Part shown: positions 7,073 through 15,466 of the stretch, in pieces
Layout of the letters: each line of letters opens with the position of its first letter
Numbering within the stretch: the stretch's first letter is position 1
Assembly (NCBI GenBank): GCA_022841915.1
Contig: JALHQN010000036.1
Span: forward strand, 1-32,249
DNA from: Burkholderiales bacterium
Lineage (GTDB): Bacteria; Pseudomonadota; Gammaproteobacteria; Burkholderiales; WYBJ01
DNA: 32,249 nucleotides
Direction of reading: 5' to 3'
Notes under the pieces: model-generated
The model's database searches: none
Seen by the model: the letters and a program-made list of their open reading frames with translations, nothing else
What the model was told of the DNA's origin: nothing
Made by a program: the position numbers and the translations under genes

Positions 7073-8521
7073 CTAGATCGATTTTCTGAGATTGACCGGG
7101 AGGATCTGCAGCGATTCGCGATATTTCGCGACGGTCCGCCTCGCAACGACAATGCCTTGCTGCCCCAGGATTTCGGATAGCTGGCTATCCGAAAGCGGTT
7201 TCTTGGTGTTCTCCGCGCTCACCAACTGCTTGATCAGCGCCCGGATCGCGGTGGCGGAACACTCGCCACCTGTTTCGGTGGCCACATGGCTGCCGAAAAA
7301 ATACTTGAGTTCGAAAATGCCCCGGGGGGTAAGCATGAACTTCTGGGTGGTCACCCGGGAGACCGTCGATTCATGCAGATCCAGGATCTGTGCGATCTCG
7401 CGCAACACCAGCGGCCGCATCGCCACCTCGCCGTGCTCGAAGAAATGGCGCTGCCGGTCGACGATCGCCTGGGATACCCGGAGTATCGTCTCGAACCGCT
7501 GCTGCACGTTCTTGATCAGCCACTTGGCTTCCTGCAGCTGGCTCGCCAGCTGCTGCGCGCTGGCATCGCGATTGCGCTGCAGGATCTGCGAATACATCCG
7601 GTTGATCCGCAGTTTGGGCATTGCATCCGGATTGAGCGCAGCCAGCCAGATGCCCTTCATCTTCTTCACCACCACATCGGGCACGATGTAGCGAGCTTCC
7701 TCACCGGCGAACGCCGCGCCGGGGCGGGGATTCAGGTTCGTGATCAAACGCTGGATCGCGCGCAGCGCGGTATCGTCGCAGTGCAAGGCCTTTTTGAGCT
7801 TGGGATAATCGCGCGCAGCCAGCAGTTCGAGATGCTGGCGGATGGTCTCGATGGCTTCGGCGCGATAGGGGGTGTTTTCCGGCATCGCTCGAAGCTGCAG
7901 TTCCAGGCATTCGGCAAGGGTACGGGCGCCTACGCCAGGGGGATCCATGTTCTGCAGCAAGCGCAAGGCAACCGAGAGTTCCTCGATCTCCACGTCGAGT
8001 TCCGGCGGCAGCATTTCCGCGATCTCTTCGAGCGGTTGCGTGATGAATCCGGAATCGTCCAGCGCGTCGATCAGCAGTGCCACCAGCGTGCGGTCTCGCT
8101 CCGAGATCGCGGTGAAGCCGGTCTGGGATAAAAGATGCTCGCGCAGGGTGGGCGTGGAAGACGCGATCTGCGGATAGTCGGAGTCGTCGTCGTCATCCCT
8201 ATGGCCGGAACCGAAACTGTCGTCCTCGAAATTCGACAGCGCGGAGGATGTTCCATCCATCGGGGAACTGTCGATCGGAGCGACTTCGGCCTCGCGCGGC
8301 GCACTCGTATCCACTTCGGTGTAGGTCTCGCTCTCCAGGCGGGAAGACGTCATGCCGTCTTGGACGTCCTCGTCGCGCTCGAGCAGTGGATTGTCTTGCA
8401 GGAACCGCTCGAGTTCCTGATTGAGTTCGAGCGTCGAGAGCTGCAATAGTCGAATCGACTGCTGCAACTGAGGCGTCAGGGTGAGGTGCTGCGATAACCG
8501 GAGCTGAAGGGAATGTTTCAT
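7073..8521 (-). CDS. rpoN: RNA polymerase sigma-54 factor RpoN
   Basis: Sigma-54 directs RNA polymerase to -24/-12 promoters and needs an AAA+ activator. The protein has 482 residues. Region I is the Leu/Gln-rich N-terminus (LTLTPQLQQSIRLLQLS), followed by an acidic region II at about 50-110. The core-binding region and a helix-turn-helix (LHESTVSRVTTQKFMLTPRG) come next. The diagnostic RpoN box ARRTVAKYRE is at 460-469. The ATG at 8521 starts 69 bases after lptB. It matters locally because a -24/-12 site precedes the pilin gene at 14527-15270 and a probable sigma-54 activator ends at the right edge. Confidence 0.97.
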   Translation of the reverse strand: MKHSLQLRLSQHLTLTPQLQQSIRLLQLSTLELNQELERFLQDNPLLERDEDVQDGMTSSRLESETYTEVDTSAPREAEVAPIDSSPMDGTSSALSNFEDDSFGSGHRDDDDDSDYPQIASSTPTLREHLLSQTGFTAISERDRTLVALLIDALDDSGFITQPLEEIAEMLPPELDVEIEELSVALRLLQNMDPPGVGARTLAECLELQLRAMPENTPYRAEAIETIRQHLELLAARDYPKLKKALHCDDTALRAIQRLITNLNPRPGAAFAGEEARYIVPDVVVKKMKGIWLAALNPDAMPKLRINRMYSQILQRNRDASAQQLASQLQEAKWLIKNVQQRFETILRVSQAIVDRQRHFFEHGEVAMRPLVLREIAQILDLHESTVSRVTTQKFMLTPRGIFELKYFFGSHVATETGGECSATAIRALIKQLVSAENTKKPLSDSQLSEILGQQGIVVARRTVAKYRESLQILPVNLRKSI

Positions 8522-8590
8522 CTGAACGAAGCTGCCGGCTCGAAATGGAAATCGCGCCCGGAGCGGTGCGGCAGCGGATCGGTGGCCCTA

Positions 8591-9313
8591 CTAGAGGCGA
8601 AAATGTTCACCCAGGTAGACCTTGCGAACACTTTCATTATAGACGATTTCTTCCGGTTCGCCGCACGCCAGCACGGACCCTTCGTTGATGATGTAGGCGC
8701 GGTCGCAAATACCCAGCGTTTCCCGCACGTTGTGATCAGTTATTACGACACCAATGCCGCGGGACTTCAAGAATCCGATGATCTTCTGGATGTCGAGCAC
8801 CGCAATGGGATCGACACCGGCGAAAGGCTCATCGAGCAGGATGAACCGCGGATTGCTTGCCAGTGTACGCGCGATTTCGACTCGCCGCCTTTCACCCCCC
8901 GAAAGACCGCTGGCCGGGTTGTTGCGCAACGCGGCGATATTCAGGTCGGTCAGCAAGTCCTCGAGCTGAGCCTTGATCTGCTCGGTGGAGAGTTGCTGCA
9001 GTTCCAGGATCGCCTGAATGTTCTCCGCCACGGTGAGTCGGCGGAAGATGGATGCTTCCTGCGGCAGATACGACAGCCCGAGCTTGGCACGGCCGTGGAT
9101 CGGCATGTTGGTGAGTCGGCGCTCGTCCAGATAGAGTTCGCCTCCGTCCACGGGCACGAGTCCGACCATCATGTAGAAACAGGTTGTCTTGCCCGCGCCG
9201 TTCGGGCCGAGCAAGCCGATGACTTCACCGCTGGTGACATCCAGAGAGACGTCCTTTACCACCACGCGCGACTTGTACTGTTTTTTCAGGCTGACGGCGC
9301 GCAGCTCGCTCAT
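8591..9313 (-). CDS. lptB: LPS export ABC transporter ATPase LptB
   Basis: ATPase of the LptB2FG complex that pulls lipopolysaccharide from the inner membrane onto the Lpt bridge. The protein has 240 residues. Walker [10 protein letters not shown] is at 36-44, the signature is [12 protein letters not shown], Walker B is [13 protein letters not shown], and the switch His is in [12 protein letters not shown] at 9313 (MSELRAVSL) is preferred over an ATG at 9370, whose added 19 residues do not look like LptB. It lies 88 bases after lptA and 69 bases before rpoN. LptF and LptG are not in the window, as is normal. Confidence 0.96.
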   Translation of the reverse strand: MSELRAVSLKKQYKSRVVVKDVSLDVTSGEVIGLLGPNGAGKTTCFYMMVGLVPVDGGELYLDERRLTNMPIHGRAKLGLSYLPQEASIFRRLTVAENIQAILELQQLSTEQIKAQLEDLLTDLNIAALRNNPASGLSGGERRRVEIARTLASNPRFILLDEPFAGVDPIAVLDIQKIIGFLKSRGIGVVITDHNVRETLGICDRAYIINEGSVLACGEPEEIVYNESVRKVYLGEHFRL

Positions 9314-9401
9314 TCGAAGTCCGATGCGAACGTGTGCGCTGGCGGCGCAAAGCGCGGGGCCCGGTCCCATGAGTTCATGGGCAGATGGGGCGCGAGGGCT
9401 C

Positions 9402-10013
9402 TCACTTTCGCGGGTCGCTGGCGGCGGGCGCCGGTTTGAGCTTTACGGGCGGTGCAGCCGGCTCCGGCTTGGCGTCTTTGCTCTTGGGCTGAATCACGGC
9501 GCGCACGCGACCTGGAACGCTGCCGGCCGGCGCGTTCTCCGCAGCCCCGACCACGCGAAAGAACTCGGTGGGTTGATCGTACGAGATGTAGCTGCCGCGC
9601 ACTTCGTCAGCGCCGCGCTTCATGTGCGCGCGGTTGAACAGCTGAAGACGTTCGGCCTGGCTGTCGTATTCGATGCGTTCGGCTTCGCCCTCGATGTACT
9701 CGTCGACGCCGTCTCGCTTCTGCCTGAACTTGGCGAGATTGCCGAAGGCCGTGCCCTGGTTGAAGCCTTCCTTGTCCTGTCGGACGATCATGCGGTCGGC
9801 CCGTATGACAAGCGTGCCTTGCGTGAGCACGACATTGCCTTCGAACACGCTGACTTTTTTCGCATCGTCGATCGTGACCCGATCGGCTTCGAGATTGATG
9901 GGCTTTTCTCTGTCCGCGCGCTCCGCCCAAGCAGGGGAGAGGATCGCGCCGAGCAGCAGGATGGCCGCGCCGGACAGACCTGGGCCGACCCGCTCACTCA
10001 GGTCTTTGAACAT
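9402..10013 (-). CDS. lptA: LPS transport periplasmic protein LptA
   Basis: Periplasmic bridge protein carrying LPS from LptC to LptD. The protein has 203 residues, with a signal peptide (cleavage likely after SPAWA near residue 30). The OstA/LptA beta-jellyroll follows, with repeated motifs such as [21 protein letters not shown] and [13 protein letters not shown]. The C-terminus is a Pro/Ala/Lys-rich tail. ATG at 10013 is chosen; a GTG three codons upstream (10022) has no Shine-Dalgarno. The start lies 20 bases inside lptC, so translation is coupled. Confidence 0.9.
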   Translation of the reverse strand: MFKDLSERVGPGLSGAAILLLGAILSPAWAERADREKPINLEADRVTIDDAKKVSVFEGNVVLTQGTLVIRADRMIVRQDKEGFNQGTAFGNLAKFRQKRDGVDEYIEGEAERIEYDSQAERLQLFNRAHMKRGADEVRGSYISYDQPTEFFRVVGAAENAPAGSVPGRVRAVIQPKSKDAKPEPAAPPVKLKPAPAASDPRK

Positions 10014-10566
10014 AGGTTCCACGCACGTTAGACATGAGTTTCAGCGTCTTCGCTTGGTTGTCCAATTCTAAGCCAACGGCTGTGACTTGGGTATTTGCGT
10101 CCACGATGGTGACCGGGCGGTCCGTCCTGGCGAAATCCTTGTCCGGGACGACGTGCAGGTGATCGGTCGTGAGCGTGAGCTCGCTGCGATCGGCAGTGGC
10201 GGATCGCACGGCCTTCACATCCTCGGTGAAATCGACTGTCTTGCCTTCGCTGGACACGAGCGCCCGTTTGGCCGTGATCGTGAACGTAACCGCTTTGTCC
10301 GTGTATTGGAGCAAGCGAGGCAGTTCGAGTTCGGTGGTATCGTCGTCGGGATAGTGCAGCATGCGCTTGGCTTCCAGCTGATGTGCAGGCACGCCATCGG
10401 GACCCAGGCGCATCGCCACCACGTTGTCGACGATATAGTCGGGATCGTGCCGAGTGCTGCCATCGCGGGGAGGCGGCGGTCCTTGCACGGTGCGCTCGAG
10501 CCAGAACGACAGGGCCGCAAGGATGGATACGAGCAGCAGCGGGAAGGCGGCGGTAAAGCGCTCCAC
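9994..10566 (-). CDS. lptC: LPS export protein LptC
   Basis: Single-pass inner-membrane protein that receives LPS from LptB2FG and hands it to LptA. The protein has 190 residues, with an N-terminal membrane anchor (about residues 7-23) followed by a periplasmic beta-jellyroll: DYIVDNVVAMRLGPDGVPAH, then HYPDDDTTELELPRL, both LptC-like. The GTG start directly follows the kdsC stop (TGAGTG) with GGGGGA as Shine-Dalgarno, so it is translationally coupled. Sequence conservation in LptC is low, but the position between kdsC and lptA supports the call. Confidence 0.92.
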   Translation of the reverse strand: MERFTAAFPLLLVSILAALSFWLERTVQGPPPPRDGSTRHDPDYIVDNVVAMRLGPDGVPAHQLEAKRMLHYPDDDTTELELPRLLQYTDKAVTFTITAKRALVSSEGKTVDFTEDVKAVRSATADRSELTLTTDHLHVVPDKDFARTDRPVTIVDANTQVTAVGLELDNQAKTLKLMSNVRGTYVQRPE

Positions 10567-11136
10567 TCATCCCCCGATTCGGCCGGACGCTTCAGCCTTA
10601 TTGGCGCGCAGGCGCATCAAGGTCTCGCAGGCATCCCGGACAGCGCCTTCACCGCCGCGCCGGCGGGTCACCTGATGCACGCTGCGCCTGACTTCCGCCG
10701 GTGCGTCCGGGACGGTGAACGAAAGTCCGCAAGCCATGAGCACCGGCAGGTCGACGAGGTCGTCGCCCATGTAGAACGCCTGATCGGGCTTCAGCCTTAA
10801 GGTCTCGAGCAGGGCGTGAAAGACCGGCAGCTTTTCGCCCGCGCCCTGGATGACGTGCTTGATGCCCAGTTCGCCGGCGCGCCGCTCGACGCAACGAGCG
10901 CGGCGTCCCGACAGGATCGCCACCTCGATCCCGCTTTCGCGCAGCATCTTGATGCCATGGCCATCGAGAACGTTGAAAGCTTTCATCTCCTCGCCCGATT
11001 CGCCGAGGTAGATGCGGCCATCGGTCATGACGCCGTCCACGTCGAATATCGCCAGCGCTATGCCGCGCGCGCGCGCGGCGAGGGAGGTGCGCGAGGCGCG
11101 GGGCCGCAAGTTTCGCCGAACCGGGGCGCGGGCCAC
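10567..11136 (-). CDS. kdsC: 3-deoxy-D-manno-octulosonate-8-phosphate phosphatase KdsC
   Basis: HAD-family phosphatase making Kdo from Kdo-8-phosphate for the LPS inner core. The protein has 189 residues. The nucleophile motif FDVDGVMTDG has Asp32 and Asp34. AILSGR supplies the motif II serine region, the conserved Lys is in the GAGEKLPVF segment, and YMGDDLVDLPV holds the metal-binding acidic residues. No cap domain is present, as expected for a C0 tetramer. The GTG start shares one base with the kdsD stop (TAGTG). The N-terminal 20 residues are Arg-rich and may be partly untranslated. Confidence 0.95.
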   Translation of the reverse strand: MARAPVRRNLRPRASRTSLAARARGIALAIFDVDGVMTDGRIYLGESGEEMKAFNVLDGHGIKMLRESGIEVAILSGRRARCVERRAGELGIKHVIQGAGEKLPVFHALLETLRLKPDQAFYMGDDLVDLPVLMACGLSFTVPDAPAEVRRSVHQVTRRRGGEGAVRDACETLMRLRANKAEASGRIGG

Positions 11137-12137
11137 TAGATCACCTTGGTACGGAACAAGTCGTGCATGTTCAGCGCACCGATCAGGCGCTGCGCGCCGT
11201 CGACGACCAGCAGTTGATTCACTTTATGCTGCTCCATGATCTGTACGGCTTCGGCAGCCAGCCGATCCGGTTGAATCGTGCGCGGCGCGCGGGTCATGAC
11301 TGCGGTGATCGGCGTGTCGAGGAAATCGGCTTCCCGGCTCAAGGTGCGGCGCAGATCCCCATCGGTAAAGATGCCGGCTACGCCATCGCCGTCGTCCACG
11401 ACCGCCGTCACGCCCATGCGTCCGCGCGACATCTCCAAGATGGCTTCGTGGACGGACGCACTGTCGCGCACTCGCGGAACCGCGTCACCGGTACGCATGG
11501 CGTCTCGCACCAAGGTGAGCGTCACTCCCAGCTTGCCCCCGGGATGCGAACTGGCGAAGTCTCGGTCGCTGAATCCGCGCGCCTTCATCACGGCGACCGC
11601 GAGCGCGTCGCCCAAAGCCAGGGCGGCTGTCGTGCTTGCCGTCGGTGCCAGGTTGAGCGGGCAAGCCTCCTTCGCGGCGCCGGCGTAAAGACAGATGTCG
11701 GCTTGGGTGCCCAGGCTGGAGGCCGGATTTCCCGTCATGGCGATCAATTTGGCGCCGCGGCGCTTGATGAGCGGCACGATCAGGATCAACTCGGCGCTCT
11801 CGCCGGAGTTCGACAGGGCGACGAACACATCGTCGCGGGTGATCATGCCCAGATCCCCGTGGCTCGCTTCGGCTGCGTGAACGAAGAACGCCGGGGTGCC
11901 TGTGCTGGCCAGCGTGGATGCGATCTTGCGCCCGATGTGACCGGATTTGCCTATGCCGCAGATCACCACCCGGCCCTGGCAACGAAGGATGATCTCGACC
12001 GCGCGCGCGAACCCGGGGCCGATATGCTGCTTGAGCGCATTGATCGCCTCGGCTTCGATATCGAGCACCTGACGCGCCGAATCGACGGCGTCGCCGGGCG
12101 GATTGTCGGTGAACGGGTTGAGAGTGCGCTGGGTCAT
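11136..12137 (-). CDS. kdsD: D-arabinose-5-phosphate isomerase KdsD
   Basis: Converts ribulose-5-phosphate to arabinose-5-phosphate, the first committed step towards Kdo. The protein has 333 residues. An N-terminal SIS domain (about 45-180) contains CGIGKSGHIGRKIASTLAS, FFVHAAEASHGDLGMI and LSNSGES. Two C-terminal CBS domains follow (about 210-330). ATG at 12137 heads the long minus-strand run of LPS, rpoN and PTS genes. The upstream 313-base region is shared with the divergent antiporter gene. Confidence 0.95.
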   Translation of the reverse strand: MTQRTLNPFTDNPPGDAVDSARQVLDIEAEAINALKQHIGPGFARAVEIILRCQGRVVICGIGKSGHIGRKIASTLASTGTPAFFVHAAEASHGDLGMITRDDVFVALSNSGESAELILIVPLIKRRGAKLIAMTGNPASSLGTQADICLYAGAAKEACPLNLAPTASTTAALALGDALAVAVMKARGFSDRDFASSHPGGKLGVTLTLVRDAMRTGDAVPRVRDSASVHEAILEMSRGRMGVTAVVDDGDGVAGIFTDGDLRRTLSREADFLDTPITAVMTRAPRTIQPDRLAAEAVQIMEQHKVNQLLVVDGAQRLIGALNMHDLFRTKVI

Positions 12138-12254
12138 GCTGATCGGCGGCTAACCTCGGCTCGTCGTCTTGCTCAAGCCTTGCTTGGGATGGTGCGGCAG
12201 GTCGCGGCGATATGCAGAATCGACTGACGCAGCGCAGTCGCCCTCGTGCGTCCG

Positions 12255-12283
12255 TTGGTTCTGCCGCGGCGCCGCAGTATAGC
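12255..12283 (+). promoter_or_regulatory. Possible promoter for the Kef-type antiporter
   Basis: TTGGTT (12255-12260), 17-base spacer, TATAGC (12278-12283). The -10 overlaps the opposing TATACT used by the kdsD side. The predicted start near 12290 leaves a 160-base leader before the ATG at 12451. Confidence 0.35.
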
Positions 12284-12302
12284 AGAAGGTGCCATGGCTC
12301 AA
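12276..12302 (-). promoter_or_regulatory. Extended -10 promoter for the kdsD operon
   Basis: On the minus strand TATACT (12281-12276) is preceded by TGC, giving an extended -10 (TGCTATACT). TTGAGC (12302-12297) lies upstream at a short 15-base spacing. The start would be near 12269, about 130 bases before kdsD. Confidence 0.45.
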
Positions 12303-12329
12303 GCCGCCGAAGCATCCGATGGCTTGAGC
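12297..12329. repeat. 9-bp inverted repeat between divergent promoters
   Basis: GCTCAAGCC (12297-12305) and GGCTTGAGC (12321-12329) are perfect inverted copies separated by 15 bases. The left arm covers the -35 of the kdsD-side promoter, and the whole repeat lies in the predicted leader of the antiporter mRNA. It could be an operator or an RNA hairpin; nothing in the sequence decides between them. Confidence 0.5.
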
Positions 12330-12450
12330 TTGAATATCGTGTTTGCGGCGGATGATTCGTGCGATAACCTCAGCGATAAATTCCTGCATCGACTGCGCCC
12401 AACCGGTCGAGAAGCCTCGAGCTCAGGATACGCGAGCGCTTAAGCCTTCG

Positions 12451-14448
12451 ATGACCGATACGCTTCAATCCATCCTCCTTTTGCTGGCCGCCGCCGTTCT
12501 GGTGGTGGTGGTCTTTCGCAGCATCAAGTTACCCCCGCTTCTCGGTTACCTTGTTGTTGGTACTGCCATCGGTCCTCATGCGCTCGGATTGATTCCGGAC
12601 ACGCCCGAGACGCATGCTCTGGCCGAGTTCGGCGTGGTATTCCTCATGTTCAGTATCGGGCTGGAGTTCAGTCTGCCCAAGCTGATCAGCATGCGCCGCA
12701 TCGTCTTCGGGCTCGGAAGTCTGCAGGTCGTGGCCACGGTCGCGATCGGCGTGCTGCTGCTGCCGCCTCTGCTGGAGATCGATTGGCGGGCCGGGTTGAT
12801 CCTCGGTGGCGCGATCGCCATGTCGTCCACCGCCATCGTGATCAAGATGCTCGCGGATCGACTGGAGCTCGATTCGGCCCATGGCCGGCAAATCGTGGGC
12901 GTGCTGCTGTTCCAGGATCTTGCCGTCGTTCCCTTGCTGATCCTGGTTCCGGCACTGGCGCAGCCCGCCGGCGAGCTGGCGGGCGCGCTGGCGCTGGCCG
13001 GCCTCAAGGCGTTCGTTGTCTTGTCGGTGTTGCTCGGGCTGGGTCAGAGGCCCATGCGGGCCTGGTTCAATCTGGTCGCGAGACAGTATTCGCCTGAGCT
13101 GTTCATTCTCAATGTGCTCCTCATCACCCTCGGCCTGGCTTACATCACGCATGCAGCAGGACTGTCGCTCGCCCTGGGCGCGTTCGTCGCAGGCATGCTG
13201 ATCGCAGAAACCGAGTACCGCTATCAGGTCGAGGACGACATCAAGCCGTTCCGCGATCTCCTGCTCGGTTTGTTTTTCGTAACGGTCGGCATGCAACTCG
13301 ACATAGGAGCCGTCGTCGGCAACCTGGGCTGGGTGATTCTTGCTCTGGTCGGCCTGCTGGCGTTCAAGGCTGCGCTCATCGCAGGGCTCTCTTTGCTGTT
13401 CGGCAATTCGAAGGATGGCGCTTTGCGCATCGGCCTGGATCTCGCTCAGGTTGGCGAGTTCGCCTTTGTCCTGCTGGCCCAGCCCGGTGCCTCCGACATC
13501 ATTCCCGGAAACATCATGCAGCCGGTGCTGGCGGCGATGCTGCTATCGATGCTGCTCGCCCCCTTCGTCATCGAATATAGCGAGCGCATCGTTCGGCGCA
13601 CTGTCGGGACGGAATGGCTGTCCCGGGCGATGGAACTGCACCAGATCGCGGTGAAGAGCATGGCCGTCGATCGCCATGTGGTGATCTGCGGCTACGGCCG
13701 GTGCGGCCAGAATCTCGCGCGCGTGCTCGATCAAGAAAATATCGGCTACTTTGCGCTCGATCTCGATCCCGCGCGCATTCGCGATGCCGCTGCCGCAGGC
13801 GACACCGTGGTATACGGCGATGCCGGCAAGCGCGAAGTCTTGACCGCCGCCGGCATCACGCGGGCTAGGGCGCTGGTCATCACGTTCAACGATCCGCACG
13901 CTGCGTTGCGGGTGCTCGAACAGGTGCACACGATGCGTCCGGATTTGCCGGTGATCGTGCGCACCCTCGACGACACCTACATCGATCGTCTCGAGGCGGC
14001 AGGTGCTTCGGAGGTCGTGGCCGAAGTCATGGAAGGTTCGCTGATGCTCGCATCGCATGCACTCATGTTGCTCGGCGTGCCGGTGAGGCGCGTCCTGCGC
14101 CGCGTGCAGGCCACCCGGGAAAGTCGCTATCACGTGCTGCGAGGCGTCTTCCGAGGCGACGTCCATGACGAGGCGGACGGTGCGGAGCGACCGCACTCCC
14201 GGTTGCATTCCGTCTTCATAGCACCGGGTGTGCCGAGCATCGGCCGCACGATCGGCGAGTTCTCATTGCAGGATCTTGCCGTCGAGGTCACCGCGATTCG
14301 GCGTCGGGGTGTGAAATCGTTGTCGCCGGCTGCCGAGACGCTGATCGAGCAAGGCGACGTGATCGTGTTGTTCGGCAGCGACGACGCCATCGGGGCCGCG
14401 GAGATCCGACTGTTGCAGGGCTGGCGGCCGAAGAGTCGAGAGGGGTGA
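12451..14448 (+). CDS. Kef-type cation:proton antiporter (CPA2) with RCK domains
   Basis: Inner-membrane monovalent cation/proton antiporter or K+ efflux system, 665 residues. Residues 1 to about 385 form the CPA2 membrane domain of roughly 12 helices, with motifs LPPLLGYLVVGTAIGPHALG, FSIGLEFSLPKL, LLFQDLAVVPLL and LAQVGEFAFVL. A TrkA-N (RCK-N) domain follows, with the nucleotide loop GYGRCGQN from about residue 414, then a TrkA-C domain at the C-terminus (FSLQDLAVEVTAIRR). ATG at 12451 has a weak Shine-Dalgarno. A Kef/YbaL-like gene beside kdsD is the usual betaproteobacterial arrangement. I do not assign KefB, KefC or YbaL, because the motif distinguishing them is not clear to me. Confidence 0.9.
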   Translation: MTDTLQSILLLLAAAVLVVVVFRSIKLPPLLGYLVVGTAIGPHALGLIPDTPETHALAEFGVVFLMFSIGLEFSLPKLISMRRIVFGLGSLQVVATVAIGVLLLPPLLEIDWRAGLILGGAIAMSSTAIVIKMLADRLELDSAHGRQIVGVLLFQDLAVVPLLILVPALAQPAGELAGALALAGLKAFVVLSVLLGLGQRPMRAWFNLVARQYSPELFILNVLLITLGLAYITHAAGLSLALGAFVAGMLIAETEYRYQVEDDIKPFRDLLLGLFFVTVGMQLDIGAVVGNLGWVILALVGLLAFKAALIAGLSLLFGNSKDGALRIGLDLAQVGEFAFVLLAQPGASDIIPGNIMQPVLAAMLLSMLLAPFVIEYSERIVRRTVGTEWLSRAMELHQIAVKSMAVDRHVVICGYGRCGQNLARVLDQENIGYFALDLDPARIRDAAAAGDTVVYGDAGKREVLTAAGITRARALVITFNDPHAALRVLEQVHTMRPDLPVIVRTLDDTYIDRLEAAGASEVVAEVMEGSLMLASHALMLLGVPVRRVLRRVQATRESRYHVLRGVFRGDVHDEADGAERPHSRLHSVFIAPGVPSIGRTIGEFSLQDLAVEVTAIRRRGVKSLSPAAETLIEQGDVIVLFGSDDAIGAAEIRLLQGWRPKSREG

Positions 14449-14452
14449 CAGG

Positions 14453-14480
14453 CCAAGTCAGAATGACCAAGTCAGAATGA
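14453..14480. repeat. 14-bp tandem repeat, two copies
   Basis: CCAAGTCAGAATGA occurs twice in direct tandem (14453-14466 and 14467-14480), immediately after the antiporter stop and running into the terminator stem. It is probably a local slippage duplication. Confidence 0.8.
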
Positions 14481-14512
14481 CGAAGGCCCGCATCATGCGG
14501 GCCTTCGTCATT
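14476..14512. terminator. Bidirectional hairpin terminator
   Basis: A perfect 18-bp inverted repeat (left arm 14476-14493, right arm 14495-14512) with a GC-rich core (GGCCCGCAT) and AT-rich outer ends. It lies between the converging antiporter gene (ends 14448) and pilin gene (ends 14527) and can serve both. T-runs on either side are short, so termination strength is uncertain. Confidence 0.75.
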
Positions 14513-14526
14513 GACTCGATTGCCGA

Positions 14527-15270
14527 CTAGAACAAGCTCGCTCCGCCGCAGTTGACCTCGCCCTGAGGGATAAACCACAGGCCGGCGGTGTCCATGCATT
14601 GCAGAGGAGCATAGGCGCCCTGGGGAGCAGGGGGGGGCGCCGGTGCATTGCCCTGGTAAGTCGAGTAGCGGAAGCCGCCTCGCAAGCCGTTGCCGTCGTC
14701 GATCTTTCGATCCACCTCCGAGGCGATTTCGACCGGAACTTGCGCCCCTGTCTTCAGGTTGTGCTTGTTGGGCGGCGTCGGATTCGTGTCGGCGTAGATG
14801 CCGTCATAGCGCAGCTGCAAGAAGATGTTGTAGGGGTTCTTCGGGTTGTTGTTGTCGGTCGCCGCTGTGTCGCCGGCCGTCATCGTGTAGCTGCCGTTGA
14901 GAAAACCCGCGCTCGCAAGGTGCATCCACGCGAGAATTTCCTCGTGGACTTCCGAGGCCACGCCCCCGACGGTGATCGGAACCGCATCGGACTGGATAAT
15001 GCCGTTGCCGTTACCGTTCAGGCAGGAGTTTCCTGTCGGGCACTTCAAGGTGCTGTTGGCCGAGGCGTAGTCGCCCGGATAGGCACGGAAACGATCCTGG
15101 AAGCCGAAAAACGCGGCCTTGATGCCGTCTTGTTGGGCGATCAGATTGCGCACGCGCGCGCTCGTGATCAATTCCTGTCCCTTCAGCACCCCTCCGAGGA
15201 GCAGGCCGATAATCACGAGCACGATCGCGATTTCGATCAGTGTGAAGCCGCTTTGACGGGTTCTGGACAT
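14527..15270 (-). CDS. Type IV pilin-like protein
   Basis: Prepilin of 247 residues. The short leader MSRTRQSG is cleaved before FTLIE, with Glu at position +5 of the mature protein, and a continuous hydrophobic helix of about 22 residues follows. The ectodomain has several Cys (CPTGNSC early, C-MDTAG and VNCGG near the end), suggesting disulfide loops. It includes an RAYPGDYASA motif common in large pilins and pseudopilins. At 247 residues it is longer than a typical major pilin. ATG at 15270 is preceded by AGGGGA. It has its own 267-base leader with a sigma-54-type promoter, unlike the other two pilin-like genes, so it may be the regulated or major subunit; that is inference. Confidence 0.88.
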   Translation of the reverse strand: MSRTRQSGFTLIEIAIVLVIIGLLLGGVLKGQELITSARVRNLIAQQDGIKAAFFGFQDRFRAYPGDYASANSTLKCPTGNSCLNGNGNGIIQSDAVPITVGGVASEVHEEILAWMHLASAGFLNGSYTMTAGDTAATDNNNPKNPYNIFLQLRYDGIYADTNPTPPNKHNLKTGAQVPVEIASEVDRKIDDGNGLRGGFRYSTYQGNAPAPPPAPQGAYAPLQCMDTAGLWFIPQGEVNCGGASLF

Positions 15271-15309
15271 GATAAACGTCCCCTAAAGACGATTGAGTGA
15301 ACAGTTCTG

Positions 15310-15325
15310 TGCAATATGCATGCCG
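15310..15325 (-). promoter_or_regulatory. Sigma-54 (-24/-12) promoter of the pilin gene
   Basis: Reading the minus strand from 15325 to 15310 gives CGGCATGCATATTGCA. Against the consensus TGGCACRNNNNTTGCW it matches 10 of 12 defined positions, with the invariant GG and GC at exact spacing. The transcription start would be near 15299, about 30 bases before the pilin ATG at 15270. RpoN-dependent pilin promoters are well known, for example Pseudomonas pilA. The rpoN gene itself is at 7073-8521. Confidence 0.7.
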
Positions 15326-15466
15326 ATCGGCCTGCCGAGACTTGCTCTTTGCAGGGCTGGTGCCGGGCCTGACGCAAAGGCCATGCTAGCGCGGGACGCG
15401 CGCCTGCGGATACTTCGCGTCTTTGGTTCGAAGCCATTAAACATTATAGGTATATTCGGGGGGCGA

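Larger units (their letters stand above)
12138..12450. other. Divergent intergenic region between kdsD and the antiporter gene
   Basis: No gene is supported here; small frames on both strands (for example 12150-12389 minus) have no motif or good start. The region holds two overlapping divergent promoter candidates around 12255-12302 and a 9-bp inverted repeat at 12297-12329, listed separately. Confidence 0.55.

Noticed and set aside
8638-8643. TATAAT on the minus strand just before the end of lptB, possibly driving rpoN
   Set aside because: It is in codons for Tyr-Asn in the conserved end of LptB and has no -35 match.
12150-12389. 79-codon frame on the minus strand in the kdsD/antiporter gap
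   Set aside because: No motif or good Shine-Dalgarno, and it runs across both candidate promoters.
15443-15448. Perfect TATAAT on the minus strand upstream of the pilin gene
   Set aside because: No -35 or extended -10 accompanies it at any usual spacing, and it lies about 170 bases before the ATG; the -24/-12 element is a better promoter.
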